Part shown: positions 17,485-25,274 of the stretch, in pieces
How the letters are laid out: every line of letters begins with the position of its first letter
How positions within the stretch are numbered: the stretch's first letter is position 1
NCBI RefSeq assembly: GCF_000423125.1
Contig: NZ_AUHJ01000017.1
Span: forward strand, 1-64,000
Length of the DNA: 64,000 nucleotides
From: Haliea salexigens DSM 19537
GTDB lineage: Bacteria > Pseudomonadota > Gammaproteobacteria > Pseudomonadales > Halieaceae
Direction of reading: 5' to 3'
The notes under the pieces: model-generated
What the model was told of the DNA's origin: nothing
The model's database searches: none
What the model saw: the letters and a program-made list of their open reading frames with translations, nothing else
Position numbers and translations under genes: made by a program

Positions 17485-18147
17485 CTAGTTCGCGGTGGAG
17501 AGGAAATCCAGCAACTGGTCGCCAACACTGTCACAGGCTGTGCCCTGCACGGGGGCGATAATCGGAATGGGCAGAACCACAGCAGGCATGTAGGACTGCC
17601 CGCTGGCGGTGGCACTGATCCGCCCAACCTCGGCGCGCTGGGTAAAATCCCAGATGGTGGCCTCATAGCTGGCATCGTCAGACCAGGTGCCAAAACCAAA
17701 ACAGCCGGCACCGCCGGGGCCGATACCGCAGGTCATGGAGCCCGCTGAATCGCCGCGCACCGTGCTGCCGTCTATCCAGATCATGTAGCGTGTTTGCAGG
17801 GTGGCGAACTTCTCCGCCACATCGCGGTGTGCAAACAGCTTTTCGAGGTCTGCCGGGCGCAGCGGCGCCGTGCGGGGCTCAAACCAGGGGTAGAGCGCGT
17901 TGAGGAATTCGAGTTCATCAATGACGCGTATCGACGGGTCGCGGGCGCCGATGTGCTTGCCGACACAACTGATGAAGCCCGGCTCGGTTTCGTAGTCGCT
18001 GGCGTGTCGACGTCCGAGGATAACCACCGAGGCATCGCCCATTCCTTCCGTGGGGGAATTGAACACCATCTGGTCTACAGTGGCATTCACGCAGCCGGTG
18101 AGCCAGCTCAGCAGCAGGGCGCCAAGCAGCAGGCGGCGAGGCTTCAC
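17485..18147 (-). CDS. lipoprotein of unknown function in the vWA/TolQ operon
   Basis: 220 aa. The GTG start overlaps the stop of the preceding gene (GTGA), indicating translational coupling. A lipobox SWLTGC (Cys19) is clear. The mature part has a Cys-containing stretch GFISCVGKHIGARD, then MIWIDGSTVRGDSAGSM and a Gly-rich CGIGPGGAGCFGFGTW, and ends near GDQLLDFL. I do not recognise a family. Its place in the operon suggests an envelope subunit or assembly factor of the same machine. Confidence 0.75.
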   Translation of the reverse strand: MKPRRLLLGALLLSWLTGCVNATVDQMVFNSPTEGMGDASVVILGRRHASDYETEPGFISCVGKHIGARDPSIRVIDELEFLNALYPWFEPRTAPLRPADLEKLFAHRDVAEKFATLQTRYMIWIDGSTVRGDSAGSMTCGIGPGGAGCFGFGTWSDDASYEATIWDFTQRAEVGRISATASGQSYMPAVVLPIPIIAPVQGTACDSVGDQLLDFLSTAN

Positions 18148-18791
18148 GGTTGCACCTGTGTTGCGCCAGCGCGCGGCAGGCTGTTTAGCCAGGCTTCAAC
18201 CTGTGGCACCCGGGTGAAGGTGGTGGCGAAGTGTGCACCTGCATCGCGCAGGGCGACGATGGCGGCCAGGCGCACCGCGCCCTCATCGCTCTGCATGAAG
18301 GCGGTGGGTGTTTTGCCGTAGGCCGGCATGGTCCACTCCGCGATGGGTTCGCCACCGGTGGTAACCAACTGGAAACGATAGCGCATCCAGATCTCGTAGA
18401 CCTTGACGTTGGTGTGTGACGGGATGGCGTATTGCAGTTCATCCACGGCGGGCAGCAATACGGCGTCCACCACCGGGTTCATCTGGCCCGGCCCGGGTTT
18501 ACCGTTCATGAACACCACATCGCGAAACATGCCCGTGAGCAGGGTCTGCCACAGTTCTACCTGCGCCTGACCCGTGTTTACGAGCCAGCTGGACTCGCTG
18601 CGGCCACTGGCCTCATCGAAAAACTCATGGTTGGCAAAGTCGTCGTTGTACCAGATGCCCAGCGTCAGGGGCAGGGGGTTCATCACCGGGTCGGGGAATT
18701 CGCTCTGCACAACAACCTGCTTGGTGCCACAGCCTGCGAGCAGGCAGGTAAACACCAGAGCGGTGAGCCAGCGCTCAGGGGCGGTAGTCAT
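18144..18791 (-). CDS. lipoprotein of unknown function in the vWA/TolQ operon
   Basis: 215 aa from MTTAPERW. A lipobox VFTCLLAGC (Cys21) is followed by a region rich in aromatic and acidic residues (LGIWYNDDFANHEFFDE). The middle (VYEIWMRYRFQLVTTGGEPIAEW) resembles the small beta-domain of periplasmic lipoproteins of the LpoB/CsgG-like type, but this is only a suggestion. The start inside the end of the vWA gene (17-bp overlap) is preferred to one at 18815. It is coupled to the downstream lipoprotein by a GTGA overlap. Confidence 0.75.
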   Translation of the reverse strand: MTTAPERWLTALVFTCLLAGCGTKQVVVQSEFPDPVMNPLPLTLGIWYNDDFANHEFFDEASGRSESSWLVNTGQAQVELWQTLLTGMFRDVVFMNGKPGPGQMNPVVDAVLLPAVDELQYAIPSHTNVKVYEIWMRYRFQLVTTGGEPIAEWTMPAYGKTPTAFMQSDEGAVRLAAIVALRDAGAHFATTFTRVPQVEAWLNSLPRAGATQVQP

Positions 18792-19770
18792 TGAGCCCGA
18801 CAAAGGTGCCTCCATTGCGATAGGTCATCTCTCTCATCAGTGCGGCAAAGCGGTGCGCTGTATTCTGCTGTGCTGGCGCCTGTGAGTAGAGTACGGGAAA
18901 ACCGACGGCGTGGATGCGAATCAGGCGCTGGTCGCCGCTGTCACGGTTCAGCCGGTCGACGGTGTTGAGCACCTGGCTGATCGAATTGCCGGTGAAGTCG
19001 TCACCGAAGACGTAGATGCTAATGCGTTTCTTGCCGTCGTAAAAGCTGCGAATGGCCTGGGTGATACCCTCCACCGGGCTTGAGTTGCTGAACACGTTCC
19101 AGTTGCGCAGGTTCTGGATGATCGCCGTGCGCCGGGCCGCGGTATCCGGTATCCACTGGCCGCGGTAGCGGCTGAACATGTAGTCTCCCATGTCGTTCAT
19201 GACCTGGATGCCCTTCACCTCGGGGTATATGCTCAACACTGACTCGATCTCCCGCAACACCCGCTCCCAGGCGTAGTAGAACATCGATCCGGACGTATCG
19301 ATGACGAAAATGATGTACTCGCTGTCGACCGGTATACCCCCAATATAGTTGTTTTTGGCTTGCTGTTGCTGGCTCTGCAGGCGTTTCTGCTCCGCGGACA
19401 GTGACTGGCGGGCGATGGCGAGCTGCTCGGCAATGACATCACTCGTGCTGGCGTTGACCTGCAGGCTGTCGTGGCGGGAGCGGGTGCTCGCCAATTGTCC
19501 CTGCAGAATCGCGATGCGCTCGCGCAAGGCAGAGAGCTGCTCCTGGCGGGCATTCAGGTCGCGGTTGAGAATACGGGTTTCGCCACGGATCTCGAATACC
19601 TGCGTCTGCAAATCGGCCACCTTCCCCTGCAGGTTGACGGTGGACGCTTCTATGATCTGCGGTTGCACGGTCTTGGTGATCATCAGCAGCAGAATGACGG
19701 CGCCAAAGCCACAGCAGATCACGTCGAGAAACGAGAGTGAGAATTCTTCTGTTGGGCGTCGTTTGCGCAT
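18775..19770 (-). CDS. ExbD/TolR-anchored von Willebrand A protein (second copy)
   Basis: 331 aa. The N-terminus LSFLDVICCGFGAVILLLM (12-30) is a single span with an Asp at its start (D16), as in ExbD/TolR. A long coiled coil covers about residues 45-140. The vWA domain starts at EYIIFVIDTSGSM with the MIDAS DTSGS at 158-162. ISIYVFGDDFTG follows, but the canonical third MIDAS residue is not obvious. It lies 8 bp after the first vWA gene and shares the anchor motif with it. Likely a periplasm-facing stator-linked subunit; partner unknown. Confidence 0.85.
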   Translation of the reverse strand: MRKRRPTEEFSLSFLDVICCGFGAVILLLMITKTVQPQIIEASTVNLQGKVADLQTQVFEIRGETRILNRDLNARQEQLSALRERIAILQGQLASTRSRHDSLQVNASTSDVIAEQLAIARQSLSAEQKRLQSQQQQAKNNYIGGIPVDSEYIIFVIDTSGSMFYYAWERVLREIESVLSIYPEVKGIQVMNDMGDYMFSRYRGQWIPDTAARRTAIIQNLRNWNVFSNSSPVEGITQAIRSFYDGKKRISIYVFGDDFTGNSISQVLNTVDRLNRDSGDQRLIRIHAVGFPVLYSQAPAQQNTAHRFAALMREMTYRNGGTFVGLNDYRP

Positions 19771-19778
19771 GCCGTTTC

Positions 19779-20867
19779 CTAGGGCCAGTCCCGCGAGGGG
19801 GTCATGAAGCTGCCCCGGGTGGCCTGGGCAAGCTGCCAGAAGGCCGAGGCCGCCATCGGGTCGCCTTCCATGGGCGCCAGAATCACATTCACCGGCACGT
19901 TGCGCGGTAGCCGCCGCAGCGCCTGCTGATACAGGTCGAGCCGCTGCTTGCCGCTGACCGTGCTGCCCCGTGGCGCTGCTGTGCCCTGCGTGGGCAGGCC
20001 GTCGGTGATCAGGAAAATATTATCCGCCGCCGGGCTTAGCCGTCCCAGGGCAAGAAATGCATTTTCCAGGCTGGTGCCGCCTTTGGGAAGTATGTCGCGC
20101 AGCGCCCGTGTGACGGATTCCAGCTGTGGCTGGTTGGCGACCTCCAGCCACTTGCCGGCAGTATCCGGTAGCGCAAACGTGGCTTCGGTGTTGAAGGTGA
20201 TGACCTGGTAGCTGCTGCCGACAGGCAGTTGTGCGGTTAGCCAGTCGACGGTGTTCAGCGCACGGCTCCACTTTTCTGCGCTGCGCTGCATGGCCGGTGC
20301 CATGTTTCGCAGGCGGATAATGTTCACCAGGCGGTCAGCCAGCATGCTCGAAGAGACGTCGAGCAGGATGACAATATGCCGTCCGCCCAGGTTGAGCCCG
20401 GTCAGGTACTGGCGGTTGCCATCGCCGGTGAAACTGCGGGCACTGCTGCCACTGGTGTCTTCGGCGGACTCCCGTAAGCGTTTGACGTCGGCTTCCAGGG
20501 CCTGGATCTCGGCCTTCAGTCGATCGACGTCCGGGCTGCTGCTCACCGACTCCCGTAGCGCGGCGATCAGGGCCTCGTACTCATCGAGATCCTCCGTGAC
20601 CCGGGTGGCCCTGCCCTGGGCCTCGACCATCTGCTGGTCGACCTCGCTGAGGGCATTGCGCAATCTCACCAGCCCCGCTTCGCCGGTGCTGATGTCTTCC
20701 TCCAGCAGGTTGACTTCCGACAGCAGGTCGCGGTTGAGGTCGCGCGATTGCACTTCGATAGAATGGTCGATAATCAGGAACACGAGCACAACGGCGCCGA
20801 AGCCGCAGGACATGATATCCAGAAAGCTCAGGTTGAAGGTGGTGAAGCCGCGCTTGCGCCTGGCCAT
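19779..20867 (-). CDS. ExbD/TolR-anchored von Willebrand A protein (first copy)
   Basis: 362 aa. The anchor LSFLDIMSCGFGAVVLVF (13-30) has Asp17 at the membrane edge, matching the second copy closely. A coiled coil spans about 45-135. The vWA domain begins at HIVILLDVSSSM, MIDAS DVSSS at 170-174, with a later LPKGGTSLENAF carrying the conserved Thr and IFLITDGLPTQG carrying the conserved Asp, so this vWA looks metal-competent. The start follows the Hsp70-like gene after 12 bp. The two anchors and vWA domains suggest a heterodimer. Confidence 0.87.
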   Translation of the reverse strand: MARRKRGFTTFNLSFLDIMSCGFGAVVLVFLIIDHSIEVQSRDLNRDLLSEVNLLEEDISTGEAGLVRLRNALSEVDQQMVEAQGRATRVTEDLDEYEALIAALRESVSSSPDVDRLKAEIQALEADVKRLRESAEDTSGSSARSFTGDGNRQYLTGLNLGGRHIVILLDVSSSMLADRLVNIIRLRNMAPAMQRSAEKWSRALNTVDWLTAQLPVGSSYQVITFNTEATFALPDTAGKWLEVANQPQLESVTRALRDILPKGGTSLENAFLALGRLSPAADNIFLITDGLPTQGTAAPRGSTVSGKQRLDLYQQALRRLPRNVPVNVILAPMEGDPMAASAFWQLAQATRGSFMTPSRDWP

Positions 20868-20879
20868 GTTGCGCCTCGC

Positions 20880-22136
20880 CTAGTCGCTGACCCGGATGAG
20901 CTGGGCCTCGGTGCCGTCTGCCAGCTGCAGGCGGTCGCCATTGGCGACCGGCTCGCCATCGCGGCAGGGTGTTGTGTTGCGCGCCAGGGCCCCAGCACCC
21001 GCCCCGGCCCGCAGCCGCCAGCCGCCGTCCGCCGCGACGACCAGTGACCAGCCCGCCCCGAGAGGCGTGCCGTCTGGCGTCAGCGCGCGCGCTTCTGCGT
21101 TGCACAGCAGGTGTGTCGCAACCATCGGCTGTTCCTCGGCCACGTCCCGGGGCGGACTGTGATCTGCGTCTTGGGCCACTGCGGGCAGGCGCTCCACGAA
21201 CACCAGTGCCTCGGCGCGTTGCAGCAACTGCGGCTCGTGCAGTGCCAGCGCGCGCTGCATGTCACCCGGCTGTAACACGCGGGCGCGCAGGCGCGTCGCA
21301 ACATCCGGCAGCAGCGCGGCGACAGGGTCCAGGAGTACGCCGTGGGTGGATGCGTCGGGCAGGTTGCCGACAACAGAATCGAGCAGCATGTTGCCCGCGG
21401 CCTGCAGGTCACCGCGGGTCAGGCGCGCGTGATAGCCGTTCACGCTGAGGCTGGTCTCGCTGGTTTCATGCAGGGCGCGCAGCGTGCCGGGCAGAGCGTC
21501 ATACAGCTGCTGCTCGGTCTCCGCGCGGCGGCGCGGGTCAAAGCGGGTCTGGCGAATGAATGCACCGGCGGCGGCCTCCACCACGCGCTCCTGCAGCGCA
21601 AGTAACCCGCTGCCCGGCAGTGCGGTGACCTTCTGCAGCGTCACCTCGGTGCCCTCGCGACGCACCTCGCTGAGCAGCGCCTGGTGCAATTGCACTTCCA
21701 GGTGAAACACGCGCTCCTGATCAGCATAAAGGCTGGCGAGGGCCACGCTGCGGTTTACCAGGCCGACCGCCGCAAACGGGCACTGCTGGATGATGCCCAG
21801 CAGCAGGGCCACCTGTTCCTTGCGCATGCTGCCCGGCGCTGCCAGCAGCAGTTCGTCGGGCGCGCCGGCGTCACGATGCAGGGCCTGCAGATGGGCGTGC
21901 ACGAGGTCGGCGGTGTGGCGGGCCGGGCCCAGCGCCGGCTGCAGCGCAGCGGTATTCAGCTGCCACCAGTAGCGGGTGGAGATATCCCTGGGGCGCAAGC
22001 GCGCCGCGGCCCGTGCATTCTGGCCAAAACAGTATTGCCCCGCTTCCAGCAGGGCGTACCCGGGACTGCTCAGGTGCAGGTCACCGTGCCAGAGCTGCAG
22101 GTTACTGTCGTGCAGGTCAAGCCACGCGACGGCCAT
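20880..22136 (-). CDS. Hsp70/actin-like protein with FHA-like C-terminal segment
   Basis: 418 aa, no signal peptide, so cytoplasmic. The N-terminal WLDLHDSNLQLW and the two-subdomain pattern (LLLAAPGSMRKEQVALLLG, SVALASLYAD) look like an actin/Hsp70-fold nucleotide-binding domain, although the phosphate loops are degenerate. The last 80 residues (DGGWRLRAGAG...NGDRLQLADG) resemble the end of an FHA domain. Both assignments are by eye. The start codon shares a base with the stop of the proton-channel gene (TGATG), so it is translationally coupled to the channel; a cytoplasmic regulator or assembly factor is plausible. Confidence 0.65.
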   Translation of the reverse strand: MAVAWLDLHDSNLQLWHGDLHLSSPGYALLEAGQYCFGQNARAAARLRPRDISTRYWWQLNTAALQPALGPARHTADLVHAHLQALHRDAGAPDELLLAAPGSMRKEQVALLLGIIQQCPFAAVGLVNRSVALASLYADQERVFHLEVQLHQALLSEVRREGTEVTLQKVTALPGSGLLALQERVVEAAAGAFIRQTRFDPRRRAETEQQLYDALPGTLRALHETSETSLSVNGYHARLTRGDLQAAGNMLLDSVVGNLPDASTHGVLLDPVAALLPDVATRLRARVLQPGDMQRALALHEPQLLQRAEALVFVERLPAVAQDADHSPPRDVAEEQPMVATHLLCNAEARALTPDGTPLGAGWSLVVAADGGWRLRAGAGAGALARNTTPCRDGEPVANGDRLQLADGTEAQLIRVSD

Positions 22137-22933
22137 CAGTGTGCCACCAGATGGCGCAGCAGCCGCTTGTCGGCATACCGCTGACAGTCCAGTACGAGCT
22201 TCTCCTGCGATTGTTGCAACTGGTGTAGACAGAACATGATGATGATACTCAGCACCAACGCGACAAAGGTGCTGTTGAAGGCGACCCCGAGGCTGACGGT
22301 GACGCCGGAAATGTCGCCCTCGACGGCTTTGTAGGCCTGCCCCAGGGCATCACCGATTCCGCGCACAGTACCGATAAAACCGATGGAGGGGATGGCCCAG
22401 GCGATATAGCGCACCATCGACAACTCCGAATCCAGTCGATCGGATTCCACTTCGCACTCCTCCTTGATGGTGTTGGACACCGCAGGAATGCTGCCCGTGG
22501 TGGCAAAGCGCTGCAGTGCGCTCAGCAGGGTGCGTGGCAACAGGTAGTCCTGCTCTGCGGCGGGCAGGGCTTCCAGCGAGCGGCTGTATTCGCGCGCATC
22601 CTCTGGCAGCAGCGTGGTGCCGTCGGGAATATCCAGCAGGGCGCGCTCCAGCAGTGCTTGCTCGCGCAATGTGCTGCGCCCCTTGTAGGCCATGATGGCA
22701 AGGGCCCAGAGCAGCAGGATAAAGCAGGCTTCCTGCTCGAAATCGCGTATCACCACAGCGAGGCTGCGCTCGGGTACGAAGTCTTCACCGGCAGCCTGCA
22801 TTGCCATTTGCTGCTGCAGCTGCACATCCGCGTTGGGCCTGATCACCCCCACGTACAGCGCGTGCACAACGATGATGGCGATCAGCAGTGCGAACAGCTG
22901 AAAGGTGAATTCCGGGGATAGCTTGATTTTCAT
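22136..22933 (-). CDS. MotA/TolQ/ExbB proton channel family protein
   Basis: 265 aa. Spans are visible at about 11-30 (LFALLIAIIVVHALYVG), 70-83 (CFILLLWALAIMAY), 172-190 and 210-235. The family signature is WAIPSIGFIGTVRGIGDALG, followed by VTVSLGVAFNSTFVALVLS. TolQ/ExbB/MotA subunits form pentamers that carry protons and drive rotation of a partner ExbD/TolR/MotB dimer. No separate exbD or tolR gene is next to it; the two vWA proteins downstream carry ExbD-like anchors and could fill that role. Translation is coupled to the Hsp70-like gene. Confidence 0.9.
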   Translation of the reverse strand: MKIKLSPEFTFQLFALLIAIIVVHALYVGVIRPNADVQLQQQMAMQAAGEDFVPERSLAVVIRDFEQEACFILLLWALAIMAYKGRSTLREQALLERALLDIPDGTTLLPEDAREYSRSLEALPAAEQDYLLPRTLLSALQRFATTGSIPAVSNTIKEECEVESDRLDSELSMVRYIAWAIPSIGFIGTVRGIGDALGQAYKAVEGDISGVTVSLGVAFNSTFVALVLSIIIMFCLHQLQQSQEKLVLDCQRYADKRLLRHLVAH

Positions 22934-22942
22934 TGTGGTGTC

Positions 22943-23197
22943 CTAGATATCCACGGGGAAAGAAACAGAGAGGTCCTCGGAGATCTGCTCCGAGGCTTCG
23001 TAATCGAGTGGCGAACCGGGCCCGGACGCTGAGCGTGTGGCAGCGGTGGCGGCGGGTTCTGCAGGCTCGGGCGCAGCGGCGGCACGCGCTGCGGGCTCTT
23101 CGGTGGCGGTTGCTTCCGGGGTCTCCTGTGCCGCTACCGGGCCGACAATGGCACTGGCTGCCAGCAGCAGGCAGGGCAGCAGGAAGGCACTTGGCAT
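22943..23197 (-). CDS. small exported acidic Ala/Pro/Glu-rich protein
   Basis: 84 aa. A signal peptide (MPSAFLLPCLLLAASAIVG) ends near VAAQ, followed by a low-complexity Ala/Pro/Glu stretch and a short C-terminal tail (LDYEASEQISEDLSVSFPVDI without the last few residues in family use). The ATG at 23197 has GGAG 9 nt upstream and avoids overlap with the preceding gene; an upstream ATG exists at 23215. It could be a periplasmic linker of the machine. No family recognised. Confidence 0.65.
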   Translation of the reverse strand: MPSAFLLPCLLLAASAIVGPVAAQETPEATATEEPAARAAAAPEPAEPAATAATRSASGPGSPLDYEASEQISEDLSVSFPVDI

Positions 23198-23204
23198 GGT
23201 GGGG

Positions 23205-25274
23205 TTACTCCGCATAGCGTGCGACCCGGAATCCTACGTCATCGCGCCCGGCTTGCCCATAATCGCGAAATGGCAGGCGCAGTTCGGACATGCGGCTCAT
23301 GGCCCAGCTGGCGCCGCGAATCACATAGTTGTCTCCCGTTTGCGGGCCCAGCGGATCCGTCTCTGCCGGTGTGTTGGCGGCCGGGATTTGGTAGACATCG
23401 TGCACCCACTCCGCCACGTTGCCGCCGAGGTCGTGCAGGCCGTTATGGTTGGCGGCAAAGCTGGCGACGGTGGCGCTCACCACCTGGCCGTCGTTGTAGC
23501 CACTGATGGTGCGCCCGGTGACGTAGGCCGAACTGCTGTCTGCGTAATTCTCGACCACGGCGGTGGGCGGAAAGCCGTCACCCCAGGGGAAGGTGAGGCG
23601 TGTTTCTTCCTTGACCCGCGCCACCCAGGCCCATTCGGCCTCAGTGGGCAGGCGGTAGCCGGTCGCCGCGGGGTTGAAACCGGTCACGATGCCCTGGTTC
23701 TGGGTGTAGAAGGCGGGCAGACCCTCGCGCTGGCTGAGCCAGTTGCAGAACTGTGCGGCCTGTTGCCAGCTGACCTGTGCGACGGGCTGGTGCTCACGGT
23801 TCAGGCTATTGCCCTCGATCTGCCCGGAATTGTGGCTGGCAAGAAACTGGCGGAACTGGGCGTTGGTCACTTCTGTTGTCTGCAGGTAGAACATGCGTCG
23901 CAGGGTAACGGGGCGCAGCACTTCATTGGCGCGGCGGCCGGGCTCACGCCGCGAGGCACCCAGGGTGAAGCTGTCGGGCCCGTGTTCGCCGGGTATGAAC
24001 AGGCGCAGTGTTTGCCCCAGCGCCGAGGTCACCTCAGGCTGCACCTGTGCCACCCTGGCTTCCTGTTCGGTTTGCAGGGCCACCTCGAAACGCTGCTCCA
24101 ACCCCTGCCGCGGCGTGATGCGCTGCGACACACTGCGGTGACCGGCCAGGCTGACTTCCACCCGGTGCTCGACCGTGGGCAGTGACAGCGACTGGTTGCC
24201 GCGCCCGATCAGGCGCCCATTCACACGCACCTCCGCCTCGGGTGGGCTCACCCGCAAATCGATAGCGCCCAACTGCGCCTGCAGGGTGATGGCCTTGCGC
24301 CCGGTGGCGCCAGCGGCCAGCTGCACCGTCTCGCTGTGGCGCCGGTAGCCCGGGCGCGTCAACATGAGCCGCTGCGCTGTGTCGGGTAGCAGGTTGAGAG
24401 TCACGGGTGTCTGGCCCTGAAAGTCGCCATCCAGCGTGACGTTGGCACCGCTGGGTGTGCTGGTGACCTCAAGCACCCCGGCTGCCGGCTGCAGTTGCAC
24501 GGTGTCCAGGGCGATATTTTCACCGGCTTTCGCCAGCAACGTTTGCTGCCAGGGTGCATAACCGGGCAGGCGCAACTGCAACTGGCGCTCGCCCTGCAGC
24601 AACTCCACCGCGGCGGGTGTCGTGGCGACTGGCTCGCCATCGACAAGAATATCTGCCCCCGCGGGCTCGCTGCTGACGGTGGCAACGCCCCAGGCGGGTG
24701 ACAGGCTGAATGTGAAAGTCTCTTGCTGTGCGCGGCCGGCGACGTCCAGGGTGACATCCAGAGGCAGGTAGCGCGGGTGGCGCAGTGCCAGCGCGTGCAC
24801 GCCTGCGGCAAGTGGCAGCGCGCTCAACGGGGCCTCGCCAGCATAGGCGTCATCAATGGTGACCGCTACGCCGGCAGGCTGTGTGAGGAGGGTCACGATG
24901 CCGGGTTCAGGCTGTAGCTCGAAGCTGAAACGCTGGCTGGCCTCGTCACTCACGGTCAGATCGGTTTTCAGGGTGACGTAGCCCGGCGCGGCGATCTGCA
25001 GGGAGTAGATCCCGGGCAGCAGCAGGAGACGACCTCCCAGCGGCAAGTGGAAGCCGCTCAGGTCGATGTCTGCGGGTGTTGTGGTGTCGGTGCTGATCTC
25101 CACCGAACGCGCCAGGAACAGAAATGCCATCACCAATGCAAACAGCAGGATGGCCAGTGGTAGAAGCCAGCGCCGCCAGCCGCGTCCATGGCCCGCTGCG
25201 GGTGGTTGCGCCCGATCGAGTGGCTCGAAACTGCTCGGGGCAATCGGTTGTGTGGGGTTGCGCTCAGTGCTCAT
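23205..25274 (-). CDS. membrane-anchored PEGA-repeat protein with sulfatase-modifying-factor domain
   Basis: 689 aa. A cytoplasmic N-terminus of about 35 residues and one span (36-55) precede a periplasmic array of PEGA-like beta domains (such as TQPAGVAVTIDDAYAGEAP, SEPAGADILVDGEPV, STPSGANVTLDGDFQG, SPPEAEVRVNGRLIG; about 120-400). The C-terminal 240 residues form an FGE/SUMF1 fold (YRLPTEAEWAWVAR, HDLGGNVAEWV, YVIRGASW). The cysteines that catalyse formylglycine formation are not seen, so it is likely a binding module rather than an enzyme. The stop of the next gene upstream is one base away, showing very tight packing. Confidence 0.87.
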   Translation of the reverse strand: MSTERNPTQPIAPSSFEPLDRAQPPAAGHGRGWRRWLLPLAILLFALVMAFLFLARSVEISTDTTTPADIDLSGFHLPLGGRLLLLPGIYSLQIAAPGYVTLKTDLTVSDEASQRFSFELQPEPGIVTLLTQPAGVAVTIDDAYAGEAPLSALPLAAGVHALALRHPRYLPLDVTLDVAGRAQQETFTFSLSPAWGVATVSSEPAGADILVDGEPVATTPAAVELLQGERQLQLRLPGYAPWQQTLLAKAGENIALDTVQLQPAAGVLEVTSTPSGANVTLDGDFQGQTPVTLNLLPDTAQRLMLTRPGYRRHSETVQLAAGATGRKAITLQAQLGAIDLRVSPPEAEVRVNGRLIGRGNQSLSLPTVEHRVEVSLAGHRSVSQRITPRQGLEQRFEVALQTEQEARVAQVQPEVTSALGQTLRLFIPGEHGPDSFTLGASRREPGRRANEVLRPVTLRRMFYLQTTEVTNAQFRQFLASHNSGQIEGNSLNREHQPVAQVSWQQAAQFCNWLSQREGLPAFYTQNQGIVTGFNPAATGYRLPTEAEWAWVARVKEETRLTFPWGDGFPPTAVVENYADSSSAYVTGRTISGYNDGQVVSATVASFAANHNGLHDLGGNVAEWVHDVYQIPAANTPAETDPLGPQTGDNYVIRGASWAMSRMSELRLPFRDYGQAGRDDVGFRVARYAE

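Noticed and set aside
23600-24960. Repeated blocks inside the PEGA/FGE gene considered as a repeat array
   Set aside because: The repetition is at protein level (PEGA domains) and not in DNA spacing, so it is not a CRISPR or tandem repeat.
23205-25274. Active formylglycine-generating enzyme
   Set aside because: The fold is there, but the catalytic Cys pair is not seen and no sulfatase gene is near, so an enzyme call is not supported.
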